Below the pieces are notes generated by a model. That model had not been told where the DNA came from, searched no databases, and saw nothing but the letters and a program-made list of their open reading frames with translations. The translations under genes and the position numbers were made by a program. DNA of 46,178 nucleotides from Winogradskyella sp. (GTDB lineage Bacteria; Bacteroidota; Bacteroidia; Flavobacteriales; Flavobacteriaceae), in assembly GCF_028289625.1 (NCBI RefSeq), contig NZ_JANQOM010000085.1, positions 1 through 46,178 of the forward strand, written 5' to 3'. This document shows positions 18,375-25,149 of the stretch, one piece after another. The stretch's first letter is position 1. Every line of letters begins with the position of its first letter.

Positions 18375-18434
18375 GCAGCAAGCCTTGTTTTCCCTAGGAA
18401 AAACAAGGCTTGCAGGGGATGTTCTCCAGACCCC
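18375..18434 (+). repeat. Repeat A, shortened copy 3
   Basis: Begins GCAGCAAGCC like the 161-bp copies at 8604 and 18998 and ends with the same GATGTTCTCCAGACCCC-type segment. The central part is replaced by a near-perfect stem: CAAGCCTTGTTTT pairs with AAAACAAGGCTTG around a CCCTAGGA loop. It reads directly into repeat B at 18434. The 18209-18374 stretch before it holds no gene that I can support. Confidence 0.6.
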
Positions 18435-18543
18435 TTTGATGAATATTGGTGTTTCATGGATTCGGCACATTGATCTTTTCGGTCAGTAAGCTTCTTCCAA
18501 ATGTCTTGAAAAAAAGCCCAAACAGCCCCTGGACTTTTGAGGG
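18434..18543. repeat. Repeat B, copy 1 (about 110 bp, carries a degenerate terminator)
   Basis: From TTTGATGAATATTGGTGTTT to GGACTTTTGAGGG this segment matches 42422-42532 with scattered substitutions. At its right end AAAGCCCAAACAG and CAGCTTGGGGTTT form an imperfect stem, and the inner CCCCTGGACTTTTGAGGGG is a tight hairpin. Read on the minus strand the hairpin is followed by a run of T, so it is terminator-like in that direction. It directly precedes a tRNA 3'-end fragment at 18561. Confidence 0.6.
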
Positions 18544-18560
18544 GTGCAGCTTGGGGTTTA

Positions 18561-18578
18561 TTTGTAGCGGGGACTGGA
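18561..18578 (-). other. Short fragment of the initiator tRNA 3' end (older att scar)
   Basis: TTTGTAGCGGGGACTGGA is identical to 18740-18757, the start of the left attachment repeat, and its TAGCGGGGACTGGA part matches the 3' end of the intact tRNA. On the minus strand it is followed by the terminator-like hairpin of repeat B, the same order as a tRNA 3' end plus terminator. It may be the scar of an earlier integration or of a deleted tandem tRNA gene. The reading frames that cross it (18537-18821) are not credible genes. Confidence 0.5.
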
Positions 18579-18699
18579 TTGCTTCCTCGCGATGCTCGTA
18601 AGCGGCCTTGGGGGTGGCTTTACCAAGAAATCCATCACCTTGCCCAAGGCAAGGTGTCGTCTTTTTCTTTTCTCACAAGCCAAAGTGGCCTTTGCTTCT

Positions 18700-18739
18700 T
18701 CAAAAAGAAAAAGCCACCAACTTCTGTTGATGGCTTTCT
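18700..18739 (-). terminator. Probable native terminator of the initiator tRNA gene
   Basis: On the minus strand AAAGCCATCAAC, loop AGAA, GTTGGTGGCTTT (plus-strand 18710-18737, one mismatch) is followed by TTCTTTTT. It begins within four bases of the tRNA 3'-end fragment at 18742-18784 and points away from it. This is what should follow a tRNA gene, and it is absent behind the intact tRNA at 44274-44346, which supports the idea that the island separated the tRNA from its terminator. Confidence 0.7.
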
Positions 18740-18741
18740 TT

Positions 18742-18784
18742 GTAGCGGGGACTGGACTCGAACCAGCGACCTTCGGGTTATGAG
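18742..18784. repeat. Left attachment repeat (attL-like), tRNA-fMet 3' fragment
   Basis: 43 bases, GTAGCGGGGACTGG through GGGTTATGAG, identical to 44273-44315. It corresponds to the tRNA 3' acceptor strand, T arm, variable region and anticodon arm down to the CAT anticodon. After position 18784 the sequence diverges (TTCAATCCGC instead of CCCGACGAGC), which marks the crossover limit. Confidence 0.88.
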
Positions 18785-18864
18785 TTCAATCCGCTATCCT
18801 TTTGAAAATACAATAACCTGATAAACAGATGGTTAAAAAATAAATTTTCTTCGATTTTGTATTC

Positions 18865-18925
18865 AACCGTATACGGTACCGTATACGGTTTGTTATTTCA
18901 AAGATAAAAAATGTCTTGTCAAGAG
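18865..18925 (+). repeat. Island-end arm repeat, left copy, with a perfect 26-bp palindrome
   Basis: Positions 18865-18890 form a perfect palindrome containing two tandem CCGTATACGG units. The 55 bases 18871-18925 align without gaps to 44185-44239 near the other island end: a highly similar first half (ATACGGTA-CGTATACGGTTTGT) and an identical TTGTCAAGAG end with the same 26-base spacing. Both copies have the same orientation. Such sites at both ends fit arm-type integrase or excisionase binding sites. Confidence 0.6.
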
Positions 18926-18997
18926 TGTGCTCCGAGGTATATATTGATTCAAACAATTTGATATTCAGATTTGAAAGAACATTTTAATGTTCTTTCA

Positions 18998-19158
18998 GCA
19001 GCAAGCCATGTTTTCCGTACGGAAAACTCCTCACTCTGTTCGGACGGCTTGCTGGGGATGTTCCCCAGACCCCTGATCTATACTCGAACTTCGATGATTG
19101 AAAGAATTTAAAAAGCTCTTTTTTCTATTGACCAAAAAGTCTGATTTTAGGTGGGATT
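18998..19158 (+). repeat. Repeat A, copy 2 (161 bp, inside the island)
   Basis: Same length and order as 8604-8764: GCAGCAAGCC, TTTTCCGTACGGAAAA stem, CTCACTCTGTTCGGACGGCT, hairpin CTGGGGATGTTCCCCAG, then AAAAAGCTCTTTTTTCTATT and GGTGGGATT. A reading frame of 98 codons crosses it, but the repeat nature argues against it being a gene. The region 18926-18997 holds nothing else I can name. Confidence 0.75.
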
Positions 19159-19290
19159 CATTTCTAATGAAGCTTAAAAAAAATAGTCACATAGAACCTT
19201 CGCTTTATGGAACTTCTAAAATTATCGTTGACGGCTTTGTAGATGAGCCGTTTCAATGGCTTATATACATTGTTGGTGGTAGTTATTCAT

Positions 19291-19591
19291 TTATTCCGCC
19301 CCCTCAATCAATCCATCATCTTGATGTTTGCCTAATTGTTTTAATGGTTCTTCTAGATTTGCCCAAATTACTTGTCTTATCTCTTGATCAGTAAATCCTA
19401 ATTCTCTCAAAATTTCGATTCTCCTCTGCATAATTCTATTATCCGACTCAAAAATCTGTCTTCGAAGTAATTCATTTTCTAATTCCGCTTTTTCCTTACT
19501 CGTTTGATTTCGCCATTCACGATCTTGTTTTCTCCTGTGCCTATCGCATAGGTTAAAACATTTAACGGTTTTCCTAGATTCGTTTTTTCAT
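19291..19591 (-). pseudogene. Small basic protein gene with a one-base shift in an A6 run
   Basis: AAGG six bases before an ATG at 19591 is a good ribosome site, but the frame ATG AAA AAA CGA ATC TAG ends after five codons. One base less in the A6 run joins it to a 95-codon open frame: MKNESRKTVKCFNLCDRHRR, then a charged helical body (KAELENELLRRQIFESDNRI, LRELGFTDQEIRQVIWANLE) ending at TAA 19291-19293. The KCFNLCDRHRRKQ start could be a small metal-binding motif. Either the gene is broken or expression uses slippage on the A run. No family is recognised. Confidence 0.55.
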
Positions 19592-19685
19592 CTTACCTTA
19601 TTTGTAAGAATTAATTTACAGTAAATTCATAAATTTATGCCTATGATGGCAAAAATGATTTAATCTAAGAGTAAAATTCAGAAAA

Positions 19686-20279
19686 TTGGAGAAAACAATA
19701 TTTCCTGAAACATTCCGAATATCAAGAAATGTCCGTATGAAACGTAATGGACACAAATCACTTATGATTCTGTTTACAGGACTCCCTTGTTCCGGAAAAT
19801 CGACACTTGCCAATGCCTTGGAGCAAAGACTTTTCTCAAAAAACATAAAATCATACATACTTGATGGAGACAATTTAAGAAACAATATCAATAAAAATTT
19901 AACTTTTAGCCCCAATGATAGATCTGAGAACCTTAGAATTGCTTCTGAAATTTCTAAGCTATTCATCGATGCAGGAATTGTCGTACTTGCAGCGTTTGTT
20001 GCACCGTATGCAAAGCATAGAGATGAAATCAGAAACTTAATCGGGAATGCTGACTTTTTAGAAATTTTTGTAAATACCAGCTTGAGAACTTGTGAGAAAC
20101 GTGATTCCAAAGGTCTATATAAAAAAGCTCGCAAGGGAAAAATTTTTGATTTCACAGGTATATCGGCTCGATATGAGCAACCAAAGAATCCGTATATAGA
20201 AATAAATGAAGACTACTCCATCGAACAAGCCACAGATTTGATTTACAGCAAATTAGTCAAGAAACTTAAGATAAGTTAG
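19686..20279 (+). CDS. cysC: Adenylylsulfate (APS) kinase
   Basis: 197 residues from TTG at 19686. An ATG at 19737 is an alternative, but the preceding residues (TIFPETFRISR) resemble the N-terminal extension of Bacteroidota CysC, which favours the longer form. The P-loop is GLPCSGKST (about 32-40), followed by ILDGDNLRNN, the APS kinase signature, the NLRIASEISKLF helix, and ARYEQPKNPYIEI. Reaction: APS + ATP gives PAPS. No sulfurylase genes lie nearby, so it would depend on APS from elsewhere. The sulfotransferase at 27502 in the same island is a natural consumer of PAPS. It is encoded opposite to the peptide cluster. Confidence 0.87.
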   Translation: MEKTIFPETFRISRNVRMKRNGHKSLMILFTGLPCSGKSTLANALEQRLFSKNIKSYILDGDNLRNNINKNLTFSPNDRSENLRIASEISKLFIDAGIVVLAAFVAPYAKHRDEIRNLIGNADFLEIFVNTSLRTCEKRDSKGLYKKARKGKIFDFTGISARYEQPKNPYIEINEDYSIEQATDLIYSKLVKKLKIS

Positions 20280-20630
20280 TTAATTTGAATTAGAAAAGAT
20301 TAACAAAACTGGAGGCACTTACTTTAAAATTTTGAGCCACTCTATCCGTACCGCAGAGCCTATGAAGATAAAATAGCCGAAAAGGCATGTCTATGCCTCT
20401 CAAAATGAGAAGATGAACCTTTGGTTTTCGAATCACTCTTGATTCTTCGAGATATCAAGTAGTCAAATTAAGAGATTGTGGTTAGAAAATCTGGATTGAC
20501 CACTAGGATGTCAAAGTCTCTCAAATTCAAAATAAAAAGTTCAAAAAAACGATAATTTCTGACGTTAAAAATTGCTGATTTTTGTTCAAAAACTGTATGT
20601 TCTGATAAATTTATGTATATATCAAAAAAA
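20280..20630. other. 351-base intergenic stretch, no gene seen
   Basis: AT-rich, between the convergent APS kinase and SpaB_C-type genes. It holds a small hairpin (GGCAT GTCT ATGCC, near 20383-20396), a second imperfect one (TCGAATCA ... TGATTCTTCGA, near 20428-20450) and one copy of the short AAAAGTTCAAAAAAACGAT motif (20535-20553), also found at 13489 and in near-identical form at 42009. I see no coding frame with a plausible start. Confidence 0.6.
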
Positions 20631-21503
20631 TTACTGCCCTTGATTGGAGTTTAATTTCAATGCCTCTCGAAATAAGTAACAAGCACTGATTTTATCATCC
20701 AAGGCAAAAGTGTTGCAGAGCATTCGAATCAACTTTTTGTTTTCATCCATTTTTTTGTTTTGCTGTGTTGATTTGACCTTGTCTTTACTAAAAGACAACA
20801 ACACCTCTTGCCATTTTTTGAGCCATAAATGCTGGAAAAAATCTTTGTCAGTATCTTCATTTGACGAAATCAGTTCCAGAATTGCTGATTTGTTCGCTCT
20901 AAAATTTTCTTTATTCAATGTGTTGACTTGTTGCAAAGAATTTTTACTGATTTTTTGATATTCATCAGCCAATAAAGAATCAAAAATTTCAATAGCCTCT
21001 CCTATGTTTTCGGGTATCGTTCTGCTAAAAATAGAAAACAATTGCAGCATTATTTCAACCTGTTGATTAAGGGTGTCTTCGCCAAAGTCCTTAAAAACTT
21101 GAAGAATCACCTCGGAAAGACCTTTTAGATATTCTTTGAAATGCTGGGATTCTTTTTCTAAACTATACGGTTCAAAAGCCCCATAGTGGATGGAATTGTT
21201 CTTGAAATTGAGAAACAATCCATGTTTGGGAATTAAACTTTTTTCAGATGGGGAAGGATTTTTTTCAAGATAGTCATTGAAGTATTTATGGAAATTCATC
21301 GCAACTTGTCGGGTGTTATTTTCGTCAGCAATTAAGGTCAGCCTCACTTGCTCTCCTCTTTCCATATTTAAACTGACAAAATAACCGCGAACATCTTTGT
21401 TGTCTATGACATATGGGTAAATTGCTCCAACAATGATTTGGTGCCAATTGGGTTTTGCATAAAAAATTGAAATACATAAGTATTTTTCTCTTTTCCCTTC
21501 CAT
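20631..21503 (-). CDS. Thiopeptide-type (SpaB_C-like) peptide biosynthesis protein
   Basis: 290 residues, ATG at 21503. The N-terminal half follows the SpaB_C/thiopeptide-type biosynthesis pattern: YLCISIFYAKPNWHQIIVGA, VRGYFVSLNMERGEQVRLTL, and later HYGAFEPYSLEKE, equivalent to the E-P-E-x-x-R-Y-G region. In lanthipeptide and thiopeptide pathways this domain carries out glutamate elimination or related steps and is often separate from the dehydratase. Here no LanB glutamylation domain and no cyclase occurs in the window, so its substrate and reaction are open. It is the last gene of an apparent minus-strand operon (exporter, adaptor, two glycosyltransferase-like genes, this gene). Confidence 0.7.
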   Translation of the reverse strand: MEGKREKYLCISIFYAKPNWHQIIVGAIYPYVIDNKDVRGYFVSLNMERGEQVRLTLIADENNTRQVAMNFHKYFNDYLEKNPSPSEKSLIPKHGLFLNFKNNSIHYGAFEPYSLEKESQHFKEYLKGLSEVILQVFKDFGEDTLNQQVEIMLQLFSIFSRTIPENIGEAIEIFDSLLADEYQKISKNSLQQVNTLNKENFRANKSAILELISSNEDTDKDFFQHLWLKKWQEVLLSFSKDKVKSTQQNKKMDENKKLIRMLCNTFALDDKISACYLFREALKLNSNQGQ

Positions 21504-21520
21504 CGAAAATCTACCAAAAT

Positions 21521-22597
21521 TTAGATTAAAGAAGCATTACCAAAGCTATCACCGTTAACCTTGATAATTTTATGTTTCTTGTTTTTTTCCATTATGATAC
21601 GATTGTTGATTTGGGAAAAGAACATGATCAGTTCTGACAATTGTGATTTCTTTTCGATTTCAAAATATTCAGTGATTGTTCTGTGTTTGGTTTTTTTGAT
21701 GAGGCTCTTTTTGTCTGTCAAGACTAATTCAATGGTGCAGCCACTTTCGTCTTCCAGAATAATTTTATCAGGAGTTTTTTTCCATTCGCCTTGAAGCCAT
21801 GAGTTATTCAACAAACTGTTGTAGTGTTCAAAATTTTTGTTCTGGAACAAATTGTCGATTGATTCTGAGTTGTAGAGCTTGTTGATCACCACTTTGCCTA
21901 GATAGAATTTTTTGTTTTTGAACAGATACAGAAGCTCCGAGACTGCATGGTTGAGATAGTGGATGTAGATTTTGAAGATGTCTTTTGTGTTGGATTCGTT
22001 TTCTATTCGTTCGTCGTCACCATGTTCCACCGATTTTAGATATTTTGGATCATCAATGTAAAAAGCCTTTCTGCCTATCATTTCGAGCCTGTTCCATAAA
22101 TCATAGTCCTCAAACCCATACCCGACCATGCTTTCGTCATAGCCATTGATTTTCCAAAAATCCTCTTTCCTGAGGCAAATGCGCCCATAAAAATCAGCAC
22201 TGGTCTTTTTTCTGTCAACTGCCGCGTAGCAATTTTGATTGTTACAAAAAACATTGTTTACGTATTGAGCGAAACCGTTTCCGATAAAATTATCAGCGTC
22301 GACATTGCAAATGATATCACCAGTGGCTTGTTTTGCAGCAACGTTTTTCGAATGGCTTCTTAGAAAGGAATTTGGCTCTTTCGTCGTAAAATATTTTAAG
22401 ATTCCTTGCTGTATGTATCCTGACATTTCAGCATTGATCCACTCATCCAATCCGTCTTTTGAATTATAATTGAGTACAACAAACTCTAAATTTTTGTACG
22501 AAATATTATCAGTAATGTTCTTGGGCAAGGTCTCGCGTATATGGTGCAACCTGTTCATGCAAACCGTACAAAAAGAAATTTTCAGTTTTTTATTCAC
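21521..22597 (-). CDS. Glycosyltransferase family 2 protein
   Basis: 358 residues from GTG at 22597; the next Met is inside the first beta strand, so the GTG start keeps KISFCTVCMNRLHHIRETLP intact. GT-A signatures: FVVLNYNSKDGLDEW, then GDIICNVDADNFIG with the DxD-type metal site near residue 100, and FWKINGYDESMVGYGFEDYD near 150-165, the acceptor-side motif typical of GT2/GT27-like enzymes. It is a cytosolic sugar transferase, donor unknown. Spacing of 14 bases to the upstream DUF6625 gene and 17 to the downstream SpaB_C gene indicates one operon, so the acceptor may be the exported peptide or a carrier. Confidence 0.87.
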   Translation of the reverse strand: MNKKLKISFCTVCMNRLHHIRETLPKNITDNISYKNLEFVVLNYNSKDGLDEWINAEMSGYIQQGILKYFTTKEPNSFLRSHSKNVAAKQATGDIICNVDADNFIGNGFAQYVNNVFCNNQNCYAAVDRKKTSADFYGRICLRKEDFWKINGYDESMVGYGFEDYDLWNRLEMIGRKAFYIDDPKYLKSVEHGDDERIENESNTKDIFKIYIHYLNHAVSELLYLFKNKKFYLGKVVINKLYNSESIDNLFQNKNFEHYNSLLNNSWLQGEWKKTPDKIILEDESGCTIELVLTDKKSLIKKTKHRTITEYFEIEKKSQLSELIMFFSQINNRIIMEKNKKHKIIKVNGDSFGNASLI

Positions 22598-22611
22598 TAT
22601 AGTGAGAAAAG

Positions 22612-23841
22612 TTATTCTGATGGGCCGAGCCTATGAAATACTTCCCTTTGGCCATCTGTCCTTGTGGCAATGATTTCATCTTGCTTTTTTTGAAGAAGCA
22701 ATCCAATATCGTAGCCGACCAAAAGCGATGGGTTGTAAAAGACAGGATCTAATTTTATCATTGAAATTTTCGGATAACTCAGGCTCATATAGAATTTGTT
22801 CTTCACTTTTGCGATTTTCAAAATCTTGTTCCGACAGGCATAAGTACCCAGATATTTATTGGGCTGCCTTGAAAAGAGTGTGTGAATGCCAATGATTACT
22901 TTATTGATTTTTAATAATAGATTCCTCCAGATTTTCCTTGATGTTACCTTGGAATTGACCCAAAAACGAGAGGTAAAGCCGATTAGGGAGTTTTTAGGAT
23001 ACTTAAAGAAGCCATTTTTCTCAATATAAAAAGTGTCTGGTATTCTTATCCAAGAAGGCTTGTAGAAATAGTCGTTTTCTTTTAACTGTATGAAATGATA
23101 TAGCAACACTTCATATTCATTGTTCAAAGAAAGTATTCCCTTATCCCATTTTAAGTTTCCAGGGATTCCCTCGCAAACGCAAAAATCAAAATAGGGTCGA
23201 ATCGCGCCCTCTTTCTCTTCTTTTTTGATGACATGCATCATGCTCTCTATTGACGAATCTGTATCGAAAATATTCATTCCTCCGAACAGGAAGCCGTGTT
23301 GAAAATTACACTCATCAAAACAATAATGAGTGTCAGAGGCGAATACAAACTTGTAATCCCTACTTTTCATAAAAAGTTTATTCACCTGGGGAACATTCCG
23401 GTATAACATAAAAAAACCTGAAGGATAATCATGTCTTACACTAATTGTGTCATATTTTGAAAGCACTTTGGCATCGATAAAACTCGCAATGCGCCCGAAA
23501 ACCAAATCGATGTCCCCATGGCCCCAAAACTGAAAATCCGAGAGCAAATCCTCAAAAATATAACCGTAGGCAGGTTTAAAGTCGCATAATTTGTAGGCCC
23601 GACTCAAACTCACCTTAAAACCAAGTTTAGAAGTGGCAAGTTGTTCGACCTCTATAAGCGATCTGGAGATGAATTTTATGTTTTTTGGATATTCTTCTGG
23701 CGGGTCTATGTCTGAAATAATAATAAAGGTAATCTCTGTATTATGGGAACAAGACTTGATAAAAAAATCAAAATACCAAGACCATGACCCGTAGTATAGG
23801 TAAATCAATGCAATCGAATATGAATCGGCTTCTTTTTTCAT
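22612..23841 (-). CDS. DUF6625-type glycosyltransferase-like protein
   Basis: 409 residues from ATG at 23841; this ATG shares its first base with the last base of the exporter-adaptor stop (TGATG), so translation is coupled. The N-terminus (IALIYLYYGSWSWYFDFFIKS) and KLCDFKPAYGYIFEDLLSDF, FWGHGDIDLVFG (about 105-115) match the DUF6625 family, which has a GT-A-like fold with a D-x-D motif (DID). These proteins are common in surface-glycan and peptide-modification loci, and the activity is not established to my knowledge. The C-terminal third is basic and less conserved. Confidence 0.75.
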   Translation of the reverse strand: MKKEADSYSIALIYLYYGSWSWYFDFFIKSCSHNTEITFIIISDIDPPEEYPKNIKFISRSLIEVEQLATSKLGFKVSLSRAYKLCDFKPAYGYIFEDLLSDFQFWGHGDIDLVFGRIASFIDAKVLSKYDTISVRHDYPSGFFMLYRNVPQVNKLFMKSRDYKFVFASDTHYCFDECNFQHGFLFGGMNIFDTDSSIESMMHVIKKEEKEGAIRPYFDFCVCEGIPGNLKWDKGILSLNNEYEVLLYHFIQLKENDYFYKPSWIRIPDTFYIEKNGFFKYPKNSLIGFTSRFWVNSKVTSRKIWRNLLLKINKVIIGIHTLFSRQPNKYLGTYACRNKILKIAKVKNKFYMSLSYPKISMIKLDPVFYNPSLLVGYDIGLLLQKKQDEIIATRTDGQREVFHRLGPSE

Positions 23842-25142
23842 CAATATTTAAAAATATCCTTGAATTTGTAGAATATTCTTTCGGCTATACTTAGATCTTC
23901 CGTAATGATCTCGGCATTGCCCAACAACTCTTGGTCAAAAGGCAGTGTTTGATTATATGATGTTTTGGTACCGTCGGGTAACGAGATATAGACAAAGTAA
24001 TTGCCATTACTATCAGGTGATACAGAGATATTTTCAACCTTCCCCACCAACATGCCGTATTGCTGATATGGAAAATTATCGAGCTTTACAAGCACTTTTT
24101 GTCCAATACTTATCTTACCTGCATTTTGGGATGGCACCACAAGTTTGCCCACTAATTTTGAGGTATCGAGGGGTAGGATTGAAAACACCGTCTCCCCCGT
24201 ACTTATGTACTGATTTTCACCCCAAAATTTTTGAAAGCCGATTTTGCCGTCTATCGAAGCTTTGAGAACATAATTGTGTTCCCAATCCATGATGGCCTTT
24301 CTTAGCGCAATCAAAGATTGTGAAAGATTGGATGCTGATTGGGCATAGTCTTCTTCTTTGTTGATAAAGGTGCTTCTCAGGTTTTGGGTGGCTGAACCCA
24401 TCGTTTCTCTAAGCTGTGAAATGGAAATGGTCATGGCGTTGATGTCTTTTTCCATCTGAAGCAATGCCCTCTTTTTGGCCTCAAACTCCTGTTGGGAGAT
24501 AACCCCCTTTTCGAAAAGGCTCTGGTGCCTTTCATAATCGTTTTGTTCCAATTCGAGTTCTTGTACTAAAATTTCTTTTTGTTGAAGTTGGCTGTTCAGT
24601 CGTGTCTTAACCTCAGAAAGGGACTGTCTATTGTTCGATAGTGCTCCAAGATGGGGCTTCAGTTCCCTTAGCAGTTTAAAATCTGTGAAGTGTGCTGTGA
24701 ATGTGAGGTATGCAGGTTCAACGTCACCAAGTATTAGCTTATTGGTATAATCTATGGGAAAGAAATAAAATGTGTTTGCCACTCTCAAAGTGTCCACCAA
24801 TGCTTTCAGTTTATATACATCCTCATTATTGGCAGTATTGCGAATTATTGCCAAAATTTGGTCTTGGTGGATTGTGTCTCCATTGTTCGCATAGATTTTA
24901 TCCAAGGCACCTGAGGTGCGCGCAACTATTTGTTCCGCGGGTTTTTCGGAAGTGACCGCAATCTTGGCCGTAACAAAATCGGGGTAGCGTATAATGTTTG
25001 CCAATATCAAGATCAAACAAGTGAAAGCAAAAATCAGGGTTATGCCCCAACGCACAATCCAAGAGGGAGGGTTGGTCAATATTTCCTGTACTTCCTCAGA
25101 CCGTAGCTTTAAATTTATTATTTGTTTTTTTTCCAATTCCAT
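23841..25142 (-). CDS. HlyD-family membrane fusion protein of the peptide exporter
   Basis: 433 residues, ATG at 25142 preceded by AAGGACAAG. One N-terminal membrane helix (WGITLIFAFTCLILILANII, about 29-50), a biotinyl-lipoyl-like hairpin (VARTSGALDKIYANNGDTIH), a long coiled-coil hairpin (about 170-290), and a second lipoyl half (KASIDGKIGFQKFWGENQYI) before a beta-barrel domain (VGKLVVPSQNAGKISIGQKV). It bridges the inner-membrane C39 ABC exporter encoded 7 bases upstream to an outer-membrane channel; no TolC gene is in the window, so a chromosomal one would be used. Confidence 0.92.
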   Translation of the reverse strand: MELEKKQIINLKLRSEEVQEILTNPPSWIVRWGITLIFAFTCLILILANIIRYPDFVTAKIAVTSEKPAEQIVARTSGALDKIYANNGDTIHQDQILAIIRNTANNEDVYKLKALVDTLRVANTFYFFPIDYTNKLILGDVEPAYLTFTAHFTDFKLLRELKPHLGALSNNRQSLSEVKTRLNSQLQQKEILVQELELEQNDYERHQSLFEKGVISQQEFEAKKRALLQMEKDINAMTISISQLRETMGSATQNLRSTFINKEEDYAQSASNLSQSLIALRKAIMDWEHNYVLKASIDGKIGFQKFWGENQYISTGETVFSILPLDTSKLVGKLVVPSQNAGKISIGQKVLVKLDNFPYQQYGMLVGKVENISVSPDSNGNYFVYISLPDGTKTSYNQTLPFDQELLGNAEIITEDLSIAERIFYKFKDIFKY

Positions 25143-25149
25143 CTTGTCC

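Noticed and set aside
18537..18821. 94-codon plus-strand reading frame
   Set aside because: It runs through tRNA 3'-end fragments and a terminator hairpin; composition comes from RNA structure, not protein.
19098..19394. 98-codon plus-strand reading frame
   Set aside because: Its start lies in repeat A, and its second half is antisense to a better-supported minus-strand gene with a ribosome site.
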